From CAYPOY01 sp964412395 (GTDB taxonomy: Bacteria; Chloroflexota; Anaerolineae; B4-G1), in NCBI GenBank assembly GCA_964412395.1, contig CAYPOY010000360.1, forward strand, positions 1 through 5,051: DNA of 5,051 nt, written 5' to 3'. The notes under the pieces were generated by a model. The model did not search any database. It was not told the DNA's origin and saw only the letters and a program-made list of their open reading frames with translations. How positions within the stretch are numbered: position 1 is the first letter of the stretch; every line of letters starts with the position of its first letter. This document shows, piece after piece, positions 1 through 5,051 of the stretch. A program made the translations under genes and the position numbers.

Positions 1-163
1 ACGTGCGAGCACCAGGGATGCGGTAGAAACTGAAGTTCAGTTCGCAGGTGGGGAACTCACTGGCGTAGAAGGCGAGCCACTCCTGCTTGGGCAGGTCCTT
101 GGGGTAGACCGGCCCCACCCAGTCTTTGTAACTGAAACCGCTGGTACCAATCAGGATGGTCAT
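1..163 (-). CDS. DUF72 (YecE-like) domain protein, N-terminal part only
   Basis: The gene starts at the ATG at 163 and runs off the left edge, leaving 54 complete codons. The N-terminus reads MTILIGTSGFSYKDW, followed by VGPVYP, a WLAFYA segment and CELNFSFYRIP. This is the order of conserved blocks at the start of DUF72 proteins: the first beta strand with GTSGFSY, a tryptophan before the YP motif, then the E-x-N-x-x-FYR strand. The family adopts a TIM-barrel-like fold and is usually about 240 to 300 residues, so most of the protein lies outside the window. Its biochemical role is not firmly established. A good Shine-Dalgarno, AGAGGAG, sits 8 nt before the ATG and supports this start. It lies 63 nt after the small gene and is probably the last visible member of the S1-ftsK transcription unit, though its own promoter cannot be excluded. 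Family call is confident; function is open. Confidence 0.9.
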   Translation of the reverse strand, partial: MTILIGTSGFSYKDWVGPVYPKDLPKQEWLAFYASEFPTCELNFSFYRIPGART

Positions 164-171
164 GTCTTCTT

Positions 172-178
172 CTCCTCT
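172..178 (-). promoter_or_regulatory. Ribosome binding site of the DUF72 gene
   Basis: AGAGGAG on the minus strand, 8 nt upstream of the ATG at 163. It fixes the start of the DUF72 gene. An 8-codon reading frame (ATG at 187) runs through it and overlaps the DUF72 start as ATGA, but it is too short to treat as a gene. Confidence 0.7.
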
Positions 179-226
179 GCCTTCATAGTGGCAGTGGGTG
201 AAGGGTGCGGAGTCGAGGCTTCGCCG

Positions 227-547
227 TCACGCGCAGGATGCTCTCAATGTCATCTCGAACATACTGTGCATCTTGCGGGCGTCGTCCATCAAGCGGTAGA
301 TCTGGATCTGCACCGGACAGCTCTCCCCCAGGCGATCCTCAACCGCTGTCCGCAGGTCGGGGCCGGGGTGCGGGCGACCATCCCCCAGAACCTCGACAAT
401 GGCCATCCGGCGAGCCAGGGAGGGGTCGGCCTCGGCCTGGGCCGCCAGGATCCACAGCCACGGAGCGTCTTTACGGTTGCGCGGCAGATGATCCAATGCG
501 GCGTGTCGTCAGGTTGCCAGCCACGTGTTTGCACATTGCTTGGTCAT
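227..547 (-). pseudogene. Small unrecognised gene interrupted by an in-frame TGA at codon 13
   Basis: An ATG at 547-545 overlaps the ftsK stop as ATGA, with AAGGGGAGG just upstream. The frame reads MTKQCANTWLAT, meets TGA at 511-509, then continues open for 93 codons to a TGA at 229-227. Across the TGA the sequence reads naturally (WLAT-stop-RHAALDHLP), and with one sense codon there the product would be 106 residues. The open part looks like real protein: WLWILAAQAEADPSLARRM, an IVEVLGDGRPHP stretch, LRTAVEDRLG, and a helical end at IQIYRLMDDARKMHSMFEM. The IVEVLGDGRPHPGPDL region could be part of a winged helix, but I do not recognise the family. CGA to TGA would be a one-base change. It may be a decayed gene or a sequence error. 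Alternatively a shorter 89-residue protein could start at TTG 496 by reinitiation, although no clear Shine-Dalgarno precedes it. Recoding is unlikely because neighbours end with TGA. Confidence 0.6.
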
Positions 548-2784
548 ACCTCCCCTTCGTCCCCGATAATCACGCGGCGCGTGCGCCCGGCCGCCTCGGG
601 CGGGCCGATGATGCCCATTTCTTCCATAATTTGCATCAGCCGTGCCGCGCGCGGGTGGCCGATGCGTAGCCGTCGCTGCAGGAACGAGGCCGAAGCACTG
701 CCGGCACTCCGCACTACGGCAATCGCCTGCTGCAACAGTTCATCCCCCGCGTCGTCCTCGCCCCGACCGTGCCCTTCCGGCCGCATCATCCGCTCCCAGG
801 GGGCCTCCTCCTCGACCGGGCCCACCTGCTCACGCCAGAACCCCACCACGCACTCCAGTTCCTCTTCGGAGACAAAGCAACCCTGTACGCGCACCGGGTA
901 GCCCGCGTCAGCCGCCAGGTAGAGCATGTCACCTCGGCCCATCAGCGTCTCCGCGCCCAGCATATCCAGGATCACCCGCGAATCAACCTGGCTGACGGTG
1001 GCGAAGGAGATACGGGCCGGGAAGTTGGCCTTGATCAGTCCTGTGACCACGTCTACGCTCGGTCGCTGCGTCGCCACGACCAGGTGGATGCCGGTAGCGC
1101 GGGCCATCTGAGCGATGCGGCAGATGGTACGCTCGACCTCGTCGGGGGCCAACATCATCAAGTCGGCCAATTCGTCCACCAGTACGACGATGCGCGGGAG
1201 GAGCGGCTCCTCTTTTCGCTTCATTATGCGGTTGTAGTCGTCTATGTTGCGTGCAGTGGCAGTGGCGAAGCGCTTATAGCGATCGTCCATCTCCCACGCG
1301 ACCCAACGCAACACCTTGACCACCCGCTCCAGATCCACCTCCGCCCGACCGTAGAGGTGAGGCAGTCCATTGAAACGCACCAATTCCACCATCTTGGGGT
1401 CAATCATGACCAGCCGCAGTTCATCGGGTGTGTTATTGTAGATCAGACAGGTGGTGAGGGCCTTGATACAGACCGATTTCCCCGACCCGGTGGTGCCGGC
1501 GATCAACAGGTGTGGCATCCTGGACAGGTCGGCCACGACCGGCTCGCCAGCTACGTCGCGTCCCAGGGCGAAAGCCAGTGGCGAATCGGATTGGTGCAGC
1601 CTGCGAAACTCCTCCGACTCGATCACCTCGCGGACGCTCACTAGTTGGACCTTGCTATTAGGTACCTCGATGCCGACGATGGAATGGCCGGGCACGGGGG
1701 CCTCGATGCGGAGGCGGGGAGCCGCCAGCGCCAGTGCCAGGTCGTTCGCCAGCGTGCTGATCTGGCTCACTCGCACCTTCCGGTCACCGGTCCCGGGACG
1801 TTTCACGAAGCCAGGCTTAACCCCGAACTGGGTGACTGTGGGGCCAACGCGTACCTCAGCGACCTCCACCGGCAGGCCGAACTGAGCCAATGTTTCCTTG
1901 ATGATGCGCGACTTCTCGCGGATCTCCTTGTCGGTCAACGCTGGCTCATCGGCCTCGTTCAGCAGATCGAGCGGGGGTAGGGTGAGTTTGCGCCGGCGAG
2001 AAGGAGCGGCAGGTGCAGGCGCAACTCCAGGCTCGATCTTGGTCGGGCGTGCCTGGGGCGGTATGGCAGCATCCCGTGGGGCGGGTTGGGCAGGCGTAGT
2101 ATGCGCCGGCTGCGGTTGCTCACGCCGTGTAACAGGTCTGGTTGGGCGTCGTCGTGAGGCTTCGTCGGGCCTTCGGCGTGAGCGGCCAGTCGAGGCGTGT
2201 TCATCCGGACGGCGGCGTGCCGCGTGACCAGTCAGCGTTCCCCACGCCGCACCTGCGACCCGCTTGACGTCGGCGAAGGTCACGTCGAAGGTCAAGCCCA
2301 GGCCAAGTGCCAACAGTGCCAGTAGAATCAGCACGGCCGCTGGCCATCCCAGGTAGGTCAAAAGCACAATGGATACCGCCCAGCCAATCAGCCCTCCGCC
2401 CCAGGGCTCCCCTACCAGCTCCCATAGATCACTCTGGCCAGCGATGGTATGCGTCAACGCTAGCAGACTGAAGAACGCCAGTTCCGCGCCGACGAATGGA
2501 CGCCATCGCCACTTCAACGGGCGGTCCAGGTGGTGTTGGAGCGACAGCAGCCCGGCTAGAAGGATAGCAACGGCGGCCGGGTACGCCCCCCAGCCCAACC
2601 AGTATCGCAACAGGTCTATCCACGCATCGGCCCAGCGCCCCGTCGTTACCCGGAACAGCGCCAGCAGCGTAATTGCGCCCAACGCTATAGCGAGCAGGGC
2701 CAGGATCTGTTGCAAAAGCGGATCGGTCAGGACAGCCACCCAGTTGACCTGGGGCTCGGGCTTCTTTTTGCTACGTTTGGTCAA
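544..2784 (-). CDS. ftsK: FtsK/SpoIIIE family DNA translocase
   Basis: A 746-residue septal DNA pump that uses ATP to move double-stranded DNA, clearing and aligning chromosomes at division. Hydrophobic segments lie at about 25-44, 66-82, 98-115 and 132-163 (the last may be two helices), anchoring it in the membrane. An Arg/Pro/Ala-rich linker follows (189-265), then the FtsK alpha domain (about 285-385), then the RecA-like motor: Walker A GTTGSGKS at 430-437 (Lys436), IDPKMVEL at 461-468, Walker B VVLVDELAD at 533-541 (Asp537, Glu538) and ATQRP at 571-575. A C-terminal winged-helix gamma domain (about 681-740) contains LQRRLRIGHPRAARL, matching the DNA-reading helix of FtsK gamma, so orientation-guided translocation is expected. 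It is much shorter than E. coli FtsK (about 1330 residues) and near SpoIIIE length. All catalytic motifs are intact. The start is TTG at 2784, overlapping the S1 stop (TTGA), with GGAG 6 nt upstream; the basic TKRSKKK start suits a cytoplasmic N-terminus. Confidence 0.96.
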   Translation of the reverse strand: MTKRSKKKPEPQVNWVAVLTDPLLQQILALLAIALGAITLLALFRVTTGRWADAWIDLLRYWLGWGAYPAAVAILLAGLLSLQHHLDRPLKWRWRPFVGAELAFFSLLALTHTIAGQSDLWELVGEPWGGGLIGWAVSIVLLTYLGWPAAVLILLALLALGLGLTFDVTFADVKRVAGAAWGTLTGHAARRRPDEHASTGRSRRRPDEASRRRPTRPVTRREQPQPAHTTPAQPAPRDAAIPPQARPTKIEPGVAPAPAAPSRRRKLTLPPLDLLNEADEPALTDKEIREKSRIIKETLAQFGLPVEVAEVRVGPTVTQFGVKPGFVKRPGTGDRKVRVSQISTLANDLALALAAPRLRIEAPVPGHSIVGIEVPNSKVQLVSVREVIESEEFRRLHQSDSPLAFALGRDVAGEPVVADLSRMPHLLIAGTTGSGKSVCIKALTTCLIYNNTPDELRLVMIDPKMVELVRFNGLPHLYGRAEVDLERVVKVLRWVAWEMDDRYKRFATATARNIDDYNRIMKRKEEPLLPRIVVLVDELADLMMLAPDEVERTICRIAQMARATGIHLVVATQRPSVDVVTGLIKANFPARISFATVSQVDSRVILDMLGAETLMGRGDMLYLAADAGYPVRVQGCFVSEEELECVVGFWREQVGPVEEEAPWERMMRPEGHGRGEDDAGDELLQQAIAVVRSAGSASASFLQRRLRIGHPRAARLMQIMEEMGIIGPPEAAGRTRRVIIGDEGEV

Positions 2785-3746
2785 TTTCCGCTCCGCAGAC
2801 TTAATCCCATCCGTCGCCGCTCACTGTCAATGCTGAGAATACGAGCGTTCACAACGTCGCCTTCTTGCACCACGTTGCGGGGATGGAAGAAATTCCCCTC
2901 CGCCAACTCCGAGACGTGGATCAATCCCTCTAATCCCTCTTCCACGCGCGTGAAGGCCCCGAAATCCACCACGTGGGTGATGATGCCTTCGACGACCTGG
3001 TCGACATGGTAACGCTCTTCGACCGATTGCCAGGGATCGGGCTGCAATTGCTTGATGCTCAGACCCACGCGCCCGTGCTCACGGTCTATATTGAGGACGT
3101 ACACCTCTACAGATTGGTTTGGCTCAAGGGCATCGCTGGGATGCTCTACTCGTCCCCACGAAAGTTCTGAGACGTGCACCAACCCCTCCACCCCGCCCAG
3201 GTCCACAAACGCGCCGAAAGAGCAGAGGCTGGTCACACGGCCTTGACATATATCGCCTGGATGAAGGGTGTCCAATAACTCTTGGCGGCGGCTCTCGTCG
3301 AGGCGGGATGCCCGCTCCGAAAGGACGAACCGCCCATGCTCTGGATCCAGCTCAATGACCTTGAGACGCAGCCGGCTCCCGATGAGACGCCGCAACTCGC
3401 TGTACCGTTCTCCCTCGTCCGCGAAGGGCGAGAGACTCACCAGGTGGGAAGCGGGGACAAAACCGCGCAGGCCATTCCACCCGACCAACACTCCGCCACG
3501 ATTGCAACCGACTACCGGCAGTTCAAGCACTTCTCCCCGCTCCATTGTCTCACGAGCATCCCTCCACTTGTCTTCCGTGACCATTGGCCCCACTGGTGCC
3601 GATACATTGAGGGCTTCTTTGCTCCACGGGTCCGTTTGAGTGGCAAGAGTAGCTGCTCGTCCGTTCTCTCCATCGTGTAACAGTGCTTCCCAGTATCCCT
3701 CATCCGGCGGCGACTCCCCAGAGATCCATTTCCCCATCTGCCCCAT
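2781..3746 (-). CDS. Three-domain S1 RNA-binding protein (ribosomal protein S1 homologue)
   Basis: A 321-residue protein (from ATG 3746) with three S1/OB-fold repeats at about 69-145, 162-232 and 248-318. The second and third carry the classic pattern: G-x-V-T-x-L-x-x-FGAFVDL, then GLVHVSEL, later V-x-V-x-x-ID-x-x-x-x-R-x-x-LS. The first is more divergent (VVGCNRGGVLVGWNGLRGFVPASHL, given here in its parts). The N-terminal 60 residues lack an S1 fold and contain ESPPDEGYWEALL. Three repeats is shorter than the six of E. coli S1 but seen in S1 homologues of other phyla; it likely binds mRNA and may help translation initiation. I chose ATG 3746 because GGGAGG lies 10 nt upstream; the ATG at 3764 would add six residues (MGGERT) but lacks a Shine-Dalgarno. 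First gene after the promoter at 3834-3862; its TGA overlaps the ftsK TTG. A general S1-domain regulator rather than true ribosomal S1 is possible. Confidence 0.9.
   Translation of the reverse strand: MGQMGKWISGESPPDEGYWEALLHDGENGRAATLATQTDPWSKEALNVSAPVGPMVTEDKWRDARETMERGEVLELPVVGCNRGGVLVGWNGLRGFVPASHLVSLSPFADEGERYSELRRLIGSRLRLKVIELDPEHGRFVLSERASRLDESRRQELLDTLHPGDICQGRVTSLCSFGAFVDLGGVEGLVHVSELSWGRVEHPSDALEPNQSVEVYVLNIDREHGRVGLSIKQLQPDPWQSVEERYHVDQVVEGIITHVVDFGAFTRVEEGLEGLIHVSELAEGNFFHPRNVVQEGDVVNARILSIDSERRRMGLSLRSGN
2791..2794 (-). promoter_or_regulatory. Ribosome binding site deciding the TTG start of ftsK
   Basis: GGAG on the minus strand (within GCGGAG), 6 nt before the TTG at 2784. It lies inside the last codons of the S1 gene. 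With the TTGA overlap it supports the unusual TTG start; no ATG or GTG occurs in frame until GTG at codon 16, which would remove the basic N-terminus. Confidence 0.6.
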
Positions 3747-3756
3747 CGTTCTTTCG

Positions 3757-3762
3757 CCTCCC
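3757..3762 (-). promoter_or_regulatory. Shine-Dalgarno sequence of the S1 gene
   Basis: GGGAGG on the minus strand, with GGAGG ending 10 nt before ATG 3746. It overlaps the alternative ATG at 3764-3762, which argues that the upstream ATG is not the real start. Confidence 0.6.
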
Positions 3763-3765
3763 ATT

Positions 3766-3796
3766 CTTACGCATTACGCACTTGTACATTACGCAT
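3766..3796 (-). repeat. Short TGCGTAAT-type repeats in the S1 leader
   Basis: On the minus strand TGCGTAATG occurs twice exactly (3795-3787 and 3780-3772), and the second copy runs into TGCGTAAG (3773-3766). Upstream, GTGAAATGTGATGCG continues a similar low-complexity pattern to about 3807. The tract lies in the untranslated leader between the predicted transcription start and the S1 Shine-Dalgarno. Similar TGCGTAAT/TGCGTGAT tracts are, to my recollection, common between genes in some Chloroflexota; that is background knowledge and not shown here. Confidence 0.5.
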
Positions 3797-3814
3797 CACA
3801 TTTCACATCTGATC

Positions 3815-3827
3815 GTGTCACTGACAC
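3815..3827. promoter_or_regulatory. 13-bp dyad at the predicted transcription start, possible operator
   Basis: The minus strand reads GTGTCA-G-TGACAC, two perfect 6-bp arms around one central base. Its first base falls at the predicted +1 of the promoter at 3834-3862, where a bound repressor would block initiation or clearance. The one-base centre makes it a better DNA-binding site than an RNA hairpin. No regulator can be named from the site alone. Confidence 0.4.
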
Positions 3828-3833
3828 ATACCG

Positions 3834-3862
3834 ATTATATGGCAGTGCCAACAGCTTGTCAA
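3834..3862 (-). promoter_or_regulatory. Consensus sigma70-type promoter for the S1-ftsK operon
   Basis: On the minus strand TTGACA (3862-3857) and TATAAT (3839-3834) are both exact consensus hexamers separated by exactly 17 bp. The predicted transcription start is near 3827, giving a leader of about 80 nt before the S1 ATG at 3746. The -35 begins 11 bases after the stop of the upstream GAF gene, so the S1-ftsK unit has its own promoter. A perfect match implies high basal strength or control by a repressor. Confidence 0.85.
3840..3850. promoter_or_regulatory. 11-bp dyad inside the promoter spacer, possible operator
   Basis: The minus strand reads TGGCA-C-TGCCA, two perfect 5-bp arms around one base, immediately upstream of the -10 box. 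It shares the layout of the dyad at 3815-3827 (short arms, one central base) but not its sequence. It could bind a regulator that competes with RNA polymerase, or be chance. Confidence 0.3.
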
Positions 3863-3873
3863 ACAGTTAAACG

Positions 3874-5051
3874 TCAAACCTCCTTGGAAATGATCTTCTG
3901 ATTGCTTAACTCCTCCTGTTCCAGCTCTTCCAGCGTCTGGGCTACCGTCTCGATCGCAATGCGTTGCTTGCGGTACAGGTCCGATTCACTCATCGCCAGC
4001 CGCCGTGCGACCTCGCGCACCTTACGCCCCTGGAGAAACTTGAGTTCGAGGATGTTATACAGAATCCACTCTGGTGCTGTCATCTGACGTTGCCCGTCGG
4101 GGCGCAAGCGCTCGATGGCCTGCTTGAGCACGGCCCGTAGACCCTTCATCGCATTGCCATCGTGCTCCTGCGTCGCACGTTCCACCACGCGCAAAGACAG
4201 GAGTGGACTTGTGGTCAGTTTGGGTCCGCCCCAGTAGTGACTGAGTGCGTCTCTGACCCACTGTCGGAACTCGGCGGCCTCTACCGGGCTGAACCCGGAG
4301 AGCGCCTGTTCCCCAACGTAATGCACCATCCCACGGCGGCGCTGTATATCTTCAATCTCCGGGATAATCCACTCCAGCGCGCTGAAGATGCCCTGTTGAA
4401 GTTGACGATCCTCCAGCGCCGCTGCTGCCTGGGCGAGTAGGGCTTCCATCCCTGTCTGTTCCTCTGAGCTCAGGTCCGGCCTGGGCGCGCGTGCCGCTAT
4501 ACCCACCACCCCGATGACGGTGGCCTGACCGTTGGTGTGCAAGGGGGCCAACCAGTAGCCGTTCCACACGAACAGGTCGCCGTGTTGCTCGATATGGTGC
4601 TCTTTCGATGGTTCGGCTTCAGCAGATACTTGCCACGCCTCCGGTGGCAGGTCGTCTGCTGTGCCTGGCTCCAGTGGCCCGCACGCGACCTCCAGGTGGG
4701 GCGTGCCGCTGTCTATGACGACCACGAAGGCCGTCTCCACTCGCAACAGGTCGCACAGCGCCGTGAGGACGTTTTCCAGAAACTGGCGCAGGTCGGTCGT
4801 CGTGAGCAGCCGGTTACTCAACTCCTGAATCCACGCGATCTCTGGCTGATCCTGGCGGTAAAGCGCCCGATCAATCAAAGGCTTGGCCAGTTCGATGCCG
4901 AGTTGTAACAGCAGGATGACACCAACGACGCCGAAAAGTATCAGACGGTGGCTTGGAAGGCCAAGCCATTCCTCCGTCTGCGACGCAGCGATGATGACCA
5001 CGACTACCAGCGTGGCGACGAACGGCCCGCGCAGCAAGAAACGCACCAGCC
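3874..5051 (-). CDS. Membrane-anchored GAF-domain regulator with C-terminal HTH, N-terminus cut off
   Basis: The frame stays open to the right edge. A GTG at 5046 is the first possible start seen, but the preceding codon is also open and no start context is visible, so the gene probably begins beyond the window. Numbering from 5046 (390 residues): hydrophobic helices at about 8-21 and 34-50, then an amphipathic exit KPLIDRALYRQD (55-66), as in multi-membrane sensor proteins. A coiled linker (about 70-90) leads to a GAF-like domain (about 80-212), with LLRVETAFVVVID and APLHTNGQATVIGVVGIA as core strands. After an unassigned helical middle (220-320), residues 325-375 form a helix-turn-helix-like end: GRKVREVARRLAMSESDLYR. 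There is no histidine kinase, GGDEF or phosphodiesterase motif in the visible part. It likely senses a small ligand or redox/light cue and acts directly as a membrane-bound DNA-binding regulator; ligand and target are unknown. It ends with TGA 11 bases before the S1 promoter's -35 box, and no hairpin with a T-run terminator follows. Confidence 0.75.
   Translation of the reverse strand, partial: LVRFLLRGPFVATLVVVVIIAASQTEEWLGLPSHRLILFGVVGVILLLQLGIELAKPLIDRALYRQDQPEIAWIQELSNRLLTTTDLRQFLENVLTALCDLLRVETAFVVVIDSGTPHLEVACGPLEPGTADDLPPEAWQVSAEAEPSKEHHIEQHGDLFVWNGYWLAPLHTNGQATVIGVVGIAARAPRPDLSSEEQTGMEALLAQAAAALEDRQLQQGIFSALEWIIPEIEDIQRRRGMVHYVGEQALSGFSPVEAAEFRQWVRDALSHYWGGPKLTTSPLLSLRVVERATQEHDGNAMKGLRAVLKQAIERLRPDGQRQMTAPEWILYNILELKFLQGRKVREVARRLAMSESDLYRKQRIAIETVAQTLEELEQEELSNQKIISKEV

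Noticed and set aside
509..511. Selenocysteine or general TGA recoding in the small gene
   Set aside because: No clear stem-loop of SECIS type follows the TGA. S1, ftsK, the GAF gene and the small gene itself all end with TGA at sensible positions, so recoding would fuse them.
289..534. Minus-strand GTG frame of 81 codons overlapping the small gene
   Set aside because: Its product is rich in Arg, Pro and Trp and looks non-protein-like. The frame entered from the ATGA overlap gives a far more natural sequence. A frameshift joining the two was considered, but one TGA explains the data more simply.
769..1644. Long plus-strand open frame (291 codons), and others at 188-901 and 1451-1885
   Set aside because: They lie opposite ftsK, which has intact Walker A, Walker B and gamma-domain motifs. 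Their translations are rich in His, Gln and Asp with no recognisable domain, as expected of antisense shadows in GC-rich DNA.
3815..3850. Intrinsic terminator for the GAF gene
   Set aside because: The two dyads have short arms, only one central base and no following T-run on the minus strand, so they do not form a Rho-independent terminator.
3835..3851. Sigma54 promoter suggested by TTGGCAC in the spacer
   Set aside because: TGGCAC matches the -24 element, but the expected TTGC-type -12 element is absent at the right distance; that position reads TATA and belongs to the sigma70 -10 box.
3863..3886. AAGGAGG at the end of the GAF gene as a ribosome binding site for a short leader peptide
   Set aside because: The nearest TTG is only 2 nt away and the resulting frame is 18 codons that run through the promoter itself, so it would not be on the S1 transcript. 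Probably chance within AAG GAG GTT codons.

Overview
The window is a bacterial, roughly 60% GC segment in which every credible gene lies on the minus strand, so transcription runs from high to low coordinates. The protein styles resemble Chloroflexota, perhaps Anaerolineae-like: a three-domain S1 protein, a short FtsK with four or five membrane segments, a multi-membrane GAF sensor and a DUF72 protein. This placement is by impression only. The genetic code looks standard: all four visible gene ends use TGA as stop.

Right end (5051 to 3874): a membrane-anchored GAF-domain protein, cut by the window edge at its N-terminus, with a helix-turn-helix-like C-terminus. It looks like a one-component regulator rather than a histidine kinase. 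Centre-right (3873 to 3747): a short intergenic region holding a perfect sigma70-type promoter, TTGACA-17 bp-TATAAT, on the minus strand. It has one small dyad in the spacer and a second starting at the predicted transcription start, then an untranslated leader with TGCGTAAT-type repeats. Centre (3746 to 544): a three-S1-domain RNA-binding protein, then an FtsK/SpoIIIE DNA translocase whose TTG start overlaps the S1 stop (TTGA). Left end (547 to 1): a small unrecognised gene whose ATG overlaps the ftsK stop (ATGA) but which has an in-frame TGA at codon 13, then the first 54 codons of a DUF72 (YecE-like) protein.

The promoter at 3834-3862 probably drives S1, ftsK, the small gene and perhaps the DUF72 gene as one message, since no gap after the promoter exceeds about 65 bases. 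The overlaps suggest translational coupling. The S1 protein would act in translation or RNA binding, and FtsK in chromosome segregation at the septum; nothing in the sequence shows a direct functional link between them. No RNA genes, CRISPR arrays, insertion sequences or clear intrinsic terminators were seen. I found no convincing new multi-gene system. The items most worth a second look are the interrupted small gene, the consensus promoter with its two dyads, and the membrane GAF-HTH protein.
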